Below are positions 31,261-41,183 of a stretch of DNA of 64,000 bases, one piece after another. Source of the stretch: Nitrincola alkalilacustris (GTDB lineage Bacteria > Pseudomonadota > Gammaproteobacteria > Pseudomonadales > Balneatricaceae); NCBI RefSeq assembly GCF_008973755.1, contig NZ_WBOM01000004.1, positions 428,091 to 492,090 on the forward strand, written 5' to 3'. The notes under the pieces were generated by a model that saw nothing but the letters and a program-made list of their open reading frames with translations, ran no database searches and was not told the origin of the DNA. The position numbers and the translations under genes are program-made. Each line of letters opens with the position of its first letter. Position 1 is the first letter of the stretch.

Positions 31261-33291
31261 CTATATGTCTTTCACCAGACGCAGCGCATCATAGATGGCA
31301 GCATGGGTATTACGGGCCGACACGGCATCTCCGATCCGGAACAGACGAAACTGTCCGTCAGGCGCTGCCTGCTGCGGGCGACCGGCAATCAGGGCATCGT
31401 AATCGACCTCGCCCTTATTGGCAGACCCTGCCTTGAGTTCAAAATAGAGCTCATCCAGCGGCCGCGTACCGTGGTTGACCACCACCTGATCAACACGCCG
31501 TTCCTTGAGCACACCACCGTAATCACTGCCTACCCACGCCAGCAGCCCCTCCGCAACCCGCACCACACTCGCCAGCCGGAAGGTGACGGTAAAGGTAACA
31601 TCCTGCTCCTGCAGGCTGCGCATATAGGGCACCAGATTCATCGCCATTACCTCAGGCGCAAAGGTACGATCCGGTGTCATTATCTCCACTTTCGCCCCAC
31701 TGGCTGCCAGCACTTCAGCCGCCTGCAGTGCCGCGTGGTCACCGGCATCATCAAACAGCAGTACATTTCTGCCCGGTTTGACATCACCTGAGATGATATC
31801 CCAGGTGGAGACGACCAGTTCATTGCCTTCACTGAGCACGTCGGTATGCGGCAGACCACCGGTGGCGATGATCACTTCATCCGGCTGTTCGGCCAGCACA
31901 TCCTCGGCTTCTGCCCAGGTGTTGAAGCGGAAAGTCACACCTTTTTCCTGACACTGCTCCATACGCCAGTCTATGATGCTCATCATTTCGCGGCGCCTCT
32001 CGCTCTGTGCCGTCAGCCGGATCTGCCCGCCCGGATCAGCTGCAGCTTCAAACACTACCACTTCATGCCCTCTTTCTGCCGCAACTCGAGCGGCCTCCAG
32101 CCCGGCAGGGCCAGTACCGACCACCACCACCTTACGCTTCACCGCTGCTGGCTCGATATCGTGTGGCATGGTCAGTTCACGACCGGTCGCGGCGTTATGA
32201 ATACAGTAGGCCTCGCCACCCTGATAGATACGATCCAGACAGAAGTTGGCACCTACACAGGGGCGTATCGATTCTTCCCGCCCTTGCAGTATCTTGCGCA
32301 CGATATGCGGATCAGCCATGTGGGCACGGGTCATACCCACCATATCCAGCTTGCCGGACTCTATCGCATAGCGCGCGGTTGCCACGTCCGGAATCTTGGC
32401 AGCATGAAAGGTCGGGAACCCCGTTGCTGCCCGAATCTCACCGGCAAAATCCAGATGTGGCGCATTGCGCATCCCCTGCACCGGAATCACATCAGTCAAA
32501 CCGGCATCGGTATCGATATGACCACGAATCACGTTCAGAAAATCCACCATACCGGAGTCTTTCAGGCGCTGAGAGATTGTCAGGCCATCGGCACGGGTCA
32601 GACCGCCCGGCAAACATTCATCCGCCGTGTAGCGAACCCCGACGATAAACTCGGAGCCGACTCGGGCACGGATCGCACTGAGCACATCAAAGGTGAAGCG
32701 CAGGCGGTTATCCAGCGAACCACCATAAGACCCTTCCAGCTCATTGGTCAGTGGCGACCAGAACTGGTCCATCAGGTGTCCATAGGCCTGCAGCTCTATG
32801 CCATCCAGCCCCGCCGCATGCATTCTCTCCGCTGCATCGGCATAGTCGCGGATAATGCGTTCGATATCCCACTCCTCCATCATTTTTGGGAAGGCACGAT
32901 GTGATGCTTCGCGATGATGGGAGGGAGATACCACGGGCAGCCAGTCAGCCTTTGACCAACTGGTACGGCGCCCCAGATGCGTGAGCTGAATCATCACTGC
33001 GGTGCCATGCTCATGACAGGCATCGGTCAGATCCTTCATCCAGGGCACCACTTCATCCTTGTAGGCCAGGATATTGTTGAATACCGGAGGACTATCGCGC
33101 GACACCGTCGCCGAACCTGCCGTCATCGTCAGCGCCAGCCCGGCTTTGGCACGCTCGACATGGTAGGCACGGTAACGCGCCTTGGGCATGCCATCCTCCG
33201 GGTAGGCAGGCTCATGCGATGTCGCCATGATGCGGTTTTTGAGTGTCAGATGCTTGAGCTGATACGGCTGCAGTAACGGATCTTTGGACAT
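31261..33291 (-). CDS. StcD-like NADH:flavin oxidoreductase (probable N-demethylase)
   Basis: A 676-residue multidomain flavoenzyme of the trimethylamine-dehydrogenase/2,4-dienoyl-CoA-reductase family. Residues 1-370 are the FMN-binding barrel (starts DPLLQPYQLKHLTLKNRIM, with SHEPAYPEDGMP). A cysteine cluster lies near 345-365, and residues 395-676 form the FAD/NAD-binding part (VVVVGTGPAGLEAARVAAERG). The overall pattern resembles StcD, the proposed N-methylproline demethylase. The cluster region reads CVGANFC then C, so one of the four usual iron-sulfur cysteines is alanine. The ATG at 33291 follows a G-rich ribosome site; upstream in-frame codons cross the operator. It is divergent from a TetR gene. 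Confidence 0.8.
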   Translation of the reverse strand: MSKDPLLQPYQLKHLTLKNRIMATSHEPAYPEDGMPKARYRAYHVERAKAGLALTMTAGSATVSRDSPPVFNNILAYKDEVVPWMKDLTDACHEHGTAVMIQLTHLGRRTSWSKADWLPVVSPSHHREASHRAFPKMMEEWDIERIIRDYADAAERMHAAGLDGIELQAYGHLMDQFWSPLTNELEGSYGGSLDNRLRFTFDVLSAIRARVGSEFIVGVRYTADECLPGGLTRADGLTISQRLKDSGMVDFLNVIRGHIDTDAGLTDVIPVQGMRNAPHLDFAGEIRAATGFPTFHAAKIPDVATARYAIESGKLDMVGMTRAHMADPHIVRKILQGREESIRPCVGANFCLDRIYQGGEAYCIHNAATGRELTMPHDIEPAAVKRKVVVVGTGPAGLEAARVAAERGHEVVVFEAAADPGGQIRLTAQSERRREMMSIIDWRMEQCQEKGVTFRFNTWAEAEDVLAEQPDEVIIATGGLPHTDVLSEGNELVVSTWDIISGDVKPGRNVLLFDDAGDHAALQAAEVLAASGAKVEIMTPDRTFAPEVMAMNLVPYMRSLQEQDVTFTVTFRLASVVRVAEGLLAWVGSDYGGVLKERRVDQVVVNHGTRPLDELYFELKAGSANKGEVDYDALIAGRPQQAAPDGQFRLFRIGDAVSARNTHAAIYDALRLVKDI

Positions 33292-33349
33292 GATGCCCCC
33301 GACAGGTTTTTCTTGATTTAAGGTAGCAGATAAAGCAAAGACTAGGCTT

Positions 33350-33390
33350 AATGTACACATGTGTCAATTATCTTGACGCATATGTACATT
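33350..33390. promoter_or_regulatory. Inverted-repeat operator between oxidoreductase and TetR genes
   Basis: AATGTACACATGTGTCAA at 33350-33367 and TTGACGCATATGTACATT at 33373-33390 are complementary except at two positions, with a 5-bp centre. Each arm is itself nearly palindromic (ACACATGTGT on the left). It sits between the two divergent starts, so the TetR protein likely controls both genes from here. Confidence 0.7.
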
Positions 33391-33429
33391 CCATTGTCTT
33401 TCCCGGGATATTGTCGTAGTCTTGGCGCG

Positions 33430-34080
33430 ATGAATACTCACCTGCCCACCTCAGAATCCGGCTGGCGCGGTTCGGCCGATATCTGGCTCGAAGCTGCGTA
33501 TGACACACTGCTCAACAGTGGAGTTGATGCCGTTCGCATCATGCCTTTGGCCAAACAACTGAAGTTGTCACGCACCAGCTTTTACTGGTTTTTCAAGGAT
33601 CGGGACGCCCTGCTGGAGGCGCTGACCGAGCGCTGGCGGCAGAAGAACACCGGCAACCTGATCGCACAGACTCACGCTTTTGCAGCCAGCATCACCGAGG
33701 CGGCACTGAATCTTTTTGATTGCTGGATCGATCCGACACTGTTTGATGACCGCTTCGAGTTTGCGGTGCGCAACTGGGCGCTGCAGTCGGACCTGATTGC
33801 AGCAGAGATCGCCGAAGCTGACCAACTGCGGCTGGCTGCATTAAAGGCGATGTTTGAGCGTTATGGATTTGCTGACGCTGAAGCGGATATTCGTGCCCGC
33901 ACCATCTATCTGACTCAGATAGGCTATATTTCGATGCGAACCCAGGAGAGCCTGGCAACGCGTATGGCACGCATTGCCCGCTATGTGGAGGTGTTCACCG
34001 GGCAGGCACCGAGTCAGGCAGAGCTGGAGCGTTTCTTTCATCGCCATCACTATCAACCGACTACCGATCTGGCGGGCTAG
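33430..34080 (+). CDS. TetR-family transcriptional regulator
   Basis: A 216-residue repressor-type regulator. The N-terminal helix-turn-helix covers about residues 12-57 (IMPLAKQLKLSRTSFYWFFKDRDALLEAL). The rest is the helical ligand-binding and dimerisation domain. I chose the ATG at 33430 (MNTHLPTSESGW), since translation from 33361 would begin within the operator. It is transcribed away from the StcD-like gene, so the flavoenzyme's substrate is the likely ligand. Confidence 0.88.
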   Translation: MNTHLPTSESGWRGSADIWLEAAYDTLLNSGVDAVRIMPLAKQLKLSRTSFYWFFKDRDALLEALTERWRQKNTGNLIAQTHAFAASITEAALNLFDCWIDPTLFDDRFEFAVRNWALQSDLIAAEIAEADQLRLAALKAMFERYGFADAEADIRARTIYLTQIGYISMRTQESLATRMARIARYVEVFTGQAPSQAELERFFHRHHYQPTTDLAG

Positions 34081-34093
34081 GCTTTTCTGGCTA

Positions 34094-34146
34094 AAAGTGT
34101 CGGACTGAAAGTGTCGGACTGAAAGTGTCGGGTTAAGAGTGTCAGG
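34094..34146. repeat. 14-bp tandem repeat after the TetR gene
   Basis: AAAGTGTCGGACTG occurs twice exactly (34094-34107, 34108-34121), then a third, partly altered copy (AAAGTGTCGGGTTA) and a fourth degenerate one (AGAGTGTCAGG). It lies in the short gap between convergent genes. Confidence 0.75.
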
Positions 34147-34162
34147 CTTGGCGCTGGCCGGT

Positions 34163-34744
34163 TCAGTCGAGAATATCCAGCAGGTGCCGCTCTATCCCGA
34201 ACACATGCTCATCATGATCAGCCAGTTCGCGCAGCGCTTCGGCCAGTGACAGCAGATACTCGCTGTTAGGTCCACTCGGCCCTGTAGCACTGGCGATCTG
34301 AAGTGCTATATCACGCTCGGAGGCGGCTCCCAGAAAGGCTTCGTTATCCTCGGTAGCGATATACACCAGACCATCCGCTTCGCTGCCATCGGTAAAGGTC
34401 ATACGTGTGACAAATCGCAGATAGCCATTCTTTTCTCTGAAATCCAGATGGGCAAACTCTTCAGGCGTGATCAGATATGCCATGCCATGACAGATGGCGC
34501 CGGGCTGCTGAATCAGGGTCACCACCCTCCCCGGCACCTCGACGGTACCACGATGGTCGTGTGAGGCTTGCCAGAAGCGCCTGACCCAGTGACGTATACT
34601 GGCTGGCCGCCGCTCAATATAGGGAAAATCAGCCTTGAAGATGAGCGACCCATAGCCGAACAGCCATATCTGCTGGTGACCATCAAAAAGCTTCATATCG
34701 CGATTACGCGCCTGAGTATCAGTTGACCTGATCGGTCTGGACAT
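34163..34744 (-). CDS. chaC: ChaC-family gamma-glutamylcyclotransferase
   Basis: A 193-residue cytoplasmic enzyme that degrades glutathione to 5-oxoproline and Cys-Gly. The substrate loop YGSLIF is near residue 31 (WLFGYGSLIFKADFPY), and the catalytic glutamate is in FREKNGYLRF near 100. An early in-frame ATG at residue 17 (MKLFDG) is an alternative start. It lies downstream of adk on the same strand but after adk's terminator, so it is probably independent. Confidence 0.88.
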   Translation of the reverse strand: MSRPIRSTDTQARNRDMKLFDGHQQIWLFGYGSLIFKADFPYIERRPASIRHWVRRFWQASHDHRGTVEVPGRVVTLIQQPGAICHGMAYLITPEEFAHLDFREKNGYLRFVTRMTFTDGSEADGLVYIATEDNEAFLGAASERDIALQIASATGPSGPNSEYLLSLAEALRELADHDEHVFGIERHLLDILD

Positions 34745-34809
34745 GCTGTTCTGTTCCCTCCTGTCTGTTTAGCGGCTTTAAATAAACACTTTTGAAGGCC
34801 CTTAACGCA

Positions 34810-34833
34810 GAAAGCCGCCAAAAGGCGGCTTTC
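34810..34833 (-). terminator. Intrinsic terminator of adk
   Basis: GAAAGCCGCC at 34810-34819 and GGCGGCTTTC at 34824-34833 form a perfect 10-bp stem with an AAAA loop, 22 nt after the adk stop codon. On the minus strand it is followed by a broken T-tract. Confidence 0.78.
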
Positions 34834-34854
34834 AAACGGTAATCAATCCGCGGA

Positions 34855-35812
<958 letters not shown>

Positions 35813-38419
35813 TCAGCCGGTATTTCTCATCCCGGCAGAGATCCCCGCCATCGTCACCATTAATGCTTTCTCAAGCCGTTGATCCGGCTGGTTTCGGTCC
35901 CGATGCAAAAGTTCTGCCTGCAGAAAGTGCAGCGGGTCCAGGTAGGGGTTTCTGACATCGATAGACTGTCGAATCATCGGGCTGGATTCCAGCAGTTGAT
36001 CACACTCTTTAATCTGTTTGACCAGCGCCACCGTTTGCATCAGGCGATCACGCAGACTGGCACCAAGCACCTTGAGCTCATCGGATACCAGGCGTTTTTC
36101 ATAGTAGTAGGCAATGCTGACATCCGCCTTGGCCAGTACCATCTCCAGCATATCGATATTGGTACGGAAAAAAGGCCAGGCATCGTACATCGCCTGAAGC
36201 TCCTTCAAACGCCCCTGCTCTATCGCTTCACCCAACGCTGTGTCGGAACCCAGCCATGCAGGCAGCAGCAGGCGAATCTGGGTCCAGGCAAATATCCAGG
36301 GGATGGCACGCAGGCTCTCCACACCGCCATCGACACGCCGTTTTGCAGGGCGTGACCCCAGCGGTAACTTTGCCAATTCCTGTTCCGGTGTTACGGCACG
36401 GAAATAGGGTACGAACTGTGGATCTTCACGTACGACGGAGCGATAGCCGGTTAAACCCGCCTGTGCCAGTTGATCCATCTGTGTGCGCCAGCTCTCCTGT
36501 GGCAACACCGTGGGCGAAAGCGTTGCCTTGAGCACGGCCCCGGTATAGAGCTCCAGATTACGGACTGCAATCTCGGGCACACCAAACTTGAAGCGGATCA
36601 TTTCGCCCTGCTCGGTAACACGCAGAGATCCGGCTACAGAACCCGGTGGCTGCGACAGAATTGCCGTATGGCTGGGGCCGCCGCCACGACCAACCGTGCC
36701 ACCGCGACCATGGAAAAGTGTGAGGTGTACGCCATGCTGTGCACAGATAGCTGTGAGTGACTCCTGTGCTCGATACTGTCCCCAGGCGGCGGCCAGTTGC
36801 CCGGCATCCTTGGATGAGTCGGAGTAGCCGATCATCACTTCCTGCAGGCCATGTGTATAGCGTTTATACCAGTCTATTTTGAGCAGCTGGTCGATACAGT
36901 CTGGCCCACCATCCAGGTCATCCAGAGTCTCGAAAAGAGGCACGACCCGCATATCGTGGCTGACACCCAGTTCACGCAGCAGCAGTATCACCGCCAGCAC
37001 ATCTGAAGGTTTGCTGGCCATGGAGATGACATAGGAGCCCAGCGCCATTTCGGGAGTCTGAGCCACTACCTGACAGGTATCCAGCACCTCCTGCACATTC
37101 GGTGAGGGCGCCCAGTGTCGCGGCAACAATGGCCGTTCGGACTCCAACTCACGCAGCAGGAAGGCCTGTTTCTCATCTTCCGACCAGTCAGAGTAGCAAC
37201 CAAGCTGATAGAACTCGGTCAGTTCATCGAATACTTCAGCATGACGATCTGCATTCTGACGAATATCCAGCCGTACCAGATAGAGCCCGAAGCAGGCGAT
37301 GCGCCGGATCAGGTCTTCCAGTTGGCCCGCCGCTATTTTACCCATGCCGCACTCAGTCAGGGAGCGGTGACACAGCAGCAGGGGCTCCAGCAGCTCCTCC
37401 TGTGAGTGGATCCAACCGACATAACTGGCTTCGCCACCACGCAGTATGCGCTCGATGCCATCACGCGTCTGATAGAGTGCATGGCGCAGATTGCCCAGCG
37501 CGGCACGATAGGGTTCAGCCGCCTGACCAACCACGGCTCTGAGCTCGGCACTGGCTTCATACATCGAAAGTTCGGCGCGCAGCTCATCAACATCCCGCCC
37601 ATAAAGATCGGCTGCCATCCAGCGCGCCAGCATCAATACCTCGCTGGTGACGCGAGCCGTGACGTTGGGGTTTCCGTCGCGGTCTCCACCCATCCAGGAT
37701 GAGAAGCGCAGTGGCGAACAGCGCAGATCAAGCCCGCTTCCCAGGTGCTCTTTCAGTTCGCCATCCAGGCGGCGGAAAAACTGCGGTACGGCATTCCATA
37801 ATGAGTTCTCAATCACTGCAAAGCCCCATTTGGCTTCTTCTATCGGGGTCGGGCGCTGCAGGCGTATTTCGTTGGTGTGCCAGATCTGGCTGATCAGTTG
37901 ATCCAAACGCTCATTCAACGGTTCATTGCGATCCAGCCCCTTGAGGCAGTCGGTGATCGAGTCATATTTCTGTATCAGGGTGCGACGATTGACCTCGGTC
38001 GGATGAGCCGTCAGAACCAGGTCCACTTTCATGCCGCACAGGGTCGAGATGATCGCATCAGGCTCCACACCGGATTCAACCAGATCAGTGATCAGGGTAC
38101 CCAGCCCATCCGGGCCATCCTGAAACTGACTATCAAAACGGCGGCGCACACGATGATGCTCTTCAGCAATATTGGCCAGATTCAGAAACTGGGTGAAGGC
38201 ACGCGCTACCGGCAGCACTTCATCTTCACTGAGTGCGCCGATCGCCTTGAGCAGTTCCTGGTGCTGGGGTTTCTCATCGACCCGCCCCTCTTTGGCGAGG
38301 CGACGGATATGCTCAACCTTATCCAGAAACGCTTCTCCGTGATGAGATGCTATCGTCTGCCCGAGACTTTCCCCGAGCATGCGTACATCATCACGCAACG
38401 CTTCATGCAGATCACTCAT
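35813..38419 (-). CDS. ppc: Phosphoenolpyruvate carboxylase
   Basis: An 868-residue anaplerotic enzyme that forms oxaloacetate from phosphoenolpyruvate and bicarbonate. The catalytic histidine is in VLTAHPTEVNRRT near residue 140, the glycine-rich active-site loop is FHGRGGTVGRGGGPSH near 580, and the C-terminus is ALMVTMAGISAGMRNTG, with the invariant final glycine. The ATG at 38419 has a CAGGAGA site. The 12-codon longer frame has none. It is monocistronic. Confidence 0.97.
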   Translation of the reverse strand: MSDLHEALRDDVRMLGESLGQTIASHHGEAFLDKVEHIRRLAKEGRVDEKPQHQELLKAIGALSEDEVLPVARAFTQFLNLANIAEEHHRVRRRFDSQFQDGPDGLGTLITDLVESGVEPDAIISTLCGMKVDLVLTAHPTEVNRRTLIQKYDSITDCLKGLDRNEPLNERLDQLISQIWHTNEIRLQRPTPIEEAKWGFAVIENSLWNAVPQFFRRLDGELKEHLGSGLDLRCSPLRFSSWMGGDRDGNPNVTARVTSEVLMLARWMAADLYGRDVDELRAELSMYEASAELRAVVGQAAEPYRAALGNLRHALYQTRDGIERILRGGEASYVGWIHSQEELLEPLLLCHRSLTECGMGKIAAGQLEDLIRRIACFGLYLVRLDIRQNADRHAEVFDELTEFYQLGCYSDWSEDEKQAFLLRELESERPLLPRHWAPSPNVQEVLDTCQVVAQTPEMALGSYVISMASKPSDVLAVILLLRELGVSHDMRVVPLFETLDDLDGGPDCIDQLLKIDWYKRYTHGLQEVMIGYSDSSKDAGQLAAAWGQYRAQESLTAICAQHGVHLTLFHGRGGTVGRGGGPSHTAILSQPPGSVAGSLRVTEQGEMIRFKFGVPEIAVRNLELYTGAVLKATLSPTVLPQESWRTQMDQLAQAGLTGYRSVVREDPQFVPYFRAVTPEQELAKLPLGSRPAKRRVDGGVESLRAIPWIFAWTQIRLLLPAWLGSDTALGEAIEQGRLKELQAMYDAWPFFRTNIDMLEMVLAKADVSIAYYYEKRLVSDELKVLGASLRDRLMQTVALVKQIKECDQLLESSPMIRQSIDVRNPYLDPLHFLQAELLHRDRNQPDQRLEKALMVTMAGISAGMRNTG

Positions 38420-38577
38420 ATCCGTTTCTCCTGTGTGAAGTTGATAACACAACAATCAATCCCAGATATCACTGTCCTGTCAGGGATTCAACACAAGATA
38501 GTAACCGATTACGCGATTGCAGCAAATGGCAGCAGTTGATCATGCTGCCTGAGATTATCGTTCAGCTCCCTGACAGC

Positions 38578-40218
38578 TCAAGTCGACAGGTCTGTTCTGA
38601 GCTGCTGGCGCAACATGAATTTCTGAATTTTTCCGGTTGAGGTGGTCGGCAAGGGCCCGAAAATCACTTTTTTGGGCGCCTTGAAGCGGCTGATATTCTC
38701 CCGGCAAAAGGCGATCAGGGCCTCCTCATTCAATTCGCTACCGGGGCGCAACTGGATAAAGGCCGCAGGAACTTCACCCCACTTGTCATCTGCCATCGCC
38801 ACAACAGCCGCGATTTCAACATCATCATGCCGTAGCAGCACTTCCTCAACCTCCAGAGAGGAGATGTTTTCACCACCCGAGATGATCACATCCTTCAGCC
38901 GATCACGGATCTTGATGTATCCATCCGCTTCCACGACGGCCAGGTCACCGGAGTGAAACCAGCCACCGGCAAAGGCTTCGCTGGTGGCGGCTTCGTTACG
39001 CAGGTAACCCTTCATGACAATATTGCCCCGGAACATGATCTCGCCCACCGTTTCGCCATCGGCAGGAACCGGTTTCATCGTGACAGGGTCCATCACTGCG
39101 ATCCCCTCCTGTAAGGGATAAGCCACTCCCTGACGCCCGTTGAGACGGACCCGCTCTTCCAGCGAGTGTTGATCCCAGCCGTGCTGTTTTGCACAGACCG
39201 AAGCCGGACCGTAAGTCTCGGTCAGACCATAAACATGGGTGAGGTCGAAGCCGAGCTTCTCCATCTTCGCCAGAACTGAGGCTGGCGGCGCTGCCCCTGC
39301 TATCAGCCCCGATACTTTATGAGTGAACTTTTCCTGTACAGCCATCGCTGCATCAGCAATCATTGCGTGGACGATGGGCGCACCGCAGTAATGACTGACC
39401 TTATGCTGCCTGATCAGCCCCAGGATCACCTCCGGATCAACCCGGCGCAGACAGACATTGGTTCCGCCAATCGCCGCCAGCGTCCATGGGAAGCACCAAC
39501 CGTTACAGTGAAACATCGGCAATGTCCACAAGTAGACCACATCCTGGGGAAGCGCCCAAGCCAGAACATTGCTGACGGTGTTCAGGTAAGCGCCTCGATG
39601 GTGGGTCACAACCCCTTTGGGGTTGCCGGTGGTGCCGGAGGTGTAGCCCAGTGCAATGGCATCCCACTCATCGGCTGGCAGTTGCCAGTCCTCCAGCTCT
39701 GGCTGCTCGGCCAGCAACACCTCGTACTCCAGATTTCCGATCAAGCGCTCTTCACCCTGACTCGGGTCAGACACGTTGATCACTATGGGCTTTGGCCCCT
39801 CCAACCGCGCCAAAGCCTTCTCGACCACGTCTGCATATTCAGGATCAACCAACAGTAAGCGCGAGCGGCTGTGATCGAGAATAAAGGCCACCGCCTCCGG
39901 ATCAAGACGGATGTTGATCGCATTCAACACCGCTCCCACCATGGGCACGCCGAAGTGGGCTTCATACATGGCAGGGACATTCGGCAACATGACAGCCACC
40001 GTATCGCCCCTCTTGATGCTGAAATGCTGCAGCAGTGATGCCAACCGGGTGCAACGGGCATAGGTCTGCTGCCAGCTGTAGCGGAGCTCATTATAGATCA
40101 GAGCCGTCCGATCGGGATAAACGGCAGCAGCGCGCCTGATAAAGCTTAAGGGTGACAGAGAAACATAATTCGCCGCCGTTTTCTCTATGACATCGTTAAA
40201 TTGGCAAAGATCACTCAT
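38578..40218 (-). CDS. Acyl-CoA synthetase (AMP-forming), DmdB-like
   Basis: A 546-residue ANL-superfamily ligase that activates a carboxylate as acyl-AMP and then acyl-CoA. Motif A3 is GYTSGTTGNPKGVVTHH near residue 192, A5 VYGLTETYGP near 310, A8 HSGDLAVVEADGYIKIRDR near 408, and A10 STGKIQKF with the catalytic lysine near 530. Sequence style matches medium-chain and methylmercaptopropionate-CoA ligases. It is the last gene of the purU-osmC-crotonase-ligase unit, so it may activate the product of the demethylase encoded upstream. Substrate is inference. Confidence 0.85.
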   Translation of the reverse strand: MSDLCQFNDVIEKTAANYVSLSPLSFIRRAAAVYPDRTALIYNELRYSWQQTYARCTRLASLLQHFSIKRGDTVAVMLPNVPAMYEAHFGVPMVGAVLNAINIRLDPEAVAFILDHSRSRLLLVDPEYADVVEKALARLEGPKPIVINVSDPSQGEERLIGNLEYEVLLAEQPELEDWQLPADEWDAIALGYTSGTTGNPKGVVTHHRGAYLNTVSNVLAWALPQDVVYLWTLPMFHCNGWCFPWTLAAIGGTNVCLRRVDPEVILGLIRQHKVSHYCGAPIVHAMIADAAMAVQEKFTHKVSGLIAGAAPPASVLAKMEKLGFDLTHVYGLTETYGPASVCAKQHGWDQHSLEERVRLNGRQGVAYPLQEGIAVMDPVTMKPVPADGETVGEIMFRGNIVMKGYLRNEAATSEAFAGGWFHSGDLAVVEADGYIKIRDRLKDVIISGGENISSLEVEEVLLRHDDVEIAAVVAMADDKWGEVPAAFIQLRPGSELNEEALIAFCRENISRFKAPKKVIFGPLPTTSTGKIQKFMLRQQLRTDLST

Positions 40219-40340
40219 GGACTTACCCCTGTAATGTTAAGAAAGGGTTGATAACCCTGCCTGTCAGTTTGAACAGCGACGGCACTGGCAGCCGCAGAAA
40301 CGCCAGTCTGACCGACAGACTGCCGTGGTTATCCGGCGTG

Positions 40341-41141
40341 TCAGTGCCCGGGCTGTCCCCAGACAGGCTGACGCTTGGCCAGAAAAGCATCGATCCCTTC
40401 CCCCGCGTCTGGACTCATCATGTTTTCCGCCATCACCTTACCGGCAAACTCATAAGCCTCGGCCAGTGCCATCTGGCGTTGAGGATGAAACATCGACTTG
40501 CCAAAACGCACCGCCGCAGGACTCTTGCTCAGAATCTGTGCCACTTTCCCGGCCATGGCAGCATCCAGATCGGCATCTGCAGTGACGCCGCTGAGCAAGC
40601 CCCACTCCAGAGCAGTCGCCGCATCGATAAAGTTGCCTGAAATCAGCATGTCGAACGCACGCTTGGGAGCGATGCTGCGTGACAGCGCCACCGCCGGAGT
40701 CGAGCAGAACAGACCTACATTGATGCCCGACACCGCGAAACTGGCCGACTCGGCAGCGATGGCCAGATCGCAGCTGGCGACCAGCTGGCAGCCTGCCGCA
40801 GTGGCCATGCCCTGAACCTTGGCGATGACCGGCACCGGCAGCGCCACGACACTCTGCATCAAGCGACTGCAGTTGCGAAACAGCATCTGGTAATAGGCCT
40901 GGTCGGGATGGGCGCGCATTTCGCGCAGGTCATGACCGGCACAGAACCCCCGACCGTTGGCAGCGATCACCACACAGCGCACAGTGGGGTCTACAGCGAT
41001 TGTATCCAACTCTTTTTGCAAGGCTGTCAGCATCGCTTCGGACAGGGTGTTGAATTTATCTGGCCGATTCAATGTGAGATAGACCGCCCCCTCTTTGTCC
41101 TCCCTGAGCAGGATATTGTCTGAAGATTGACTGTGGTTCAT
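40341..41141 (-). CDS. Crotonase-superfamily protein (ECHDC3-like) lacking both catalytic Glu
   Basis: A 266-residue member of the enoyl-CoA hydratase/isomerase superfamily. Oxyanion-hole segments are seen as ANGRGFCAGHDL near residue 68 and GMATAAGCQLVASCD near 110. In rat hydratase the two catalytic glutamates lie in GGGCE and PEI, 20 residues apart. Here the same positions, also 20 apart, are Gln (AAGCQL) and Gly (VSGIN). A classic hydratase reaction is therefore unlikely. It sits between osmC and the ligase gene on one strand, consistent with acyl-CoA metabolism in the demethylation unit. Confidence 0.85.
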   Translation of the reverse strand: MNHSQSSDNILLREDKEGAVYLTLNRPDKFNTLSEAMLTALQKELDTIAVDPTVRCVVIAANGRGFCAGHDLREMRAHPDQAYYQMLFRNCSRLMQSVVALPVPVIAKVQGMATAAGCQLVASCDLAIAAESASFAVSGINVGLFCSTPAVALSRSIAPKRAFDMLISGNFIDAATALEWGLLSGVTADADLDAAMAGKVAQILSKSPAAVRFGKSMFHPQRQMALAEAYEFAGKVMAENMMSPDAGEGIDAFLAKRQPVWGQPGH

Positions 41142-41183
41142 AAAACAGCTCCCGCCGGCAGTGGCTGATTGGTGTAATCCGAT

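Noticed and set aside
40341..41141. Naming the crotonase DmdD (methylthioacryloyl-CoA hydratase)
   Set aside because: Both catalytic glutamates expected in DmdD-type hydratases are replaced, so the name is not justified despite the context.
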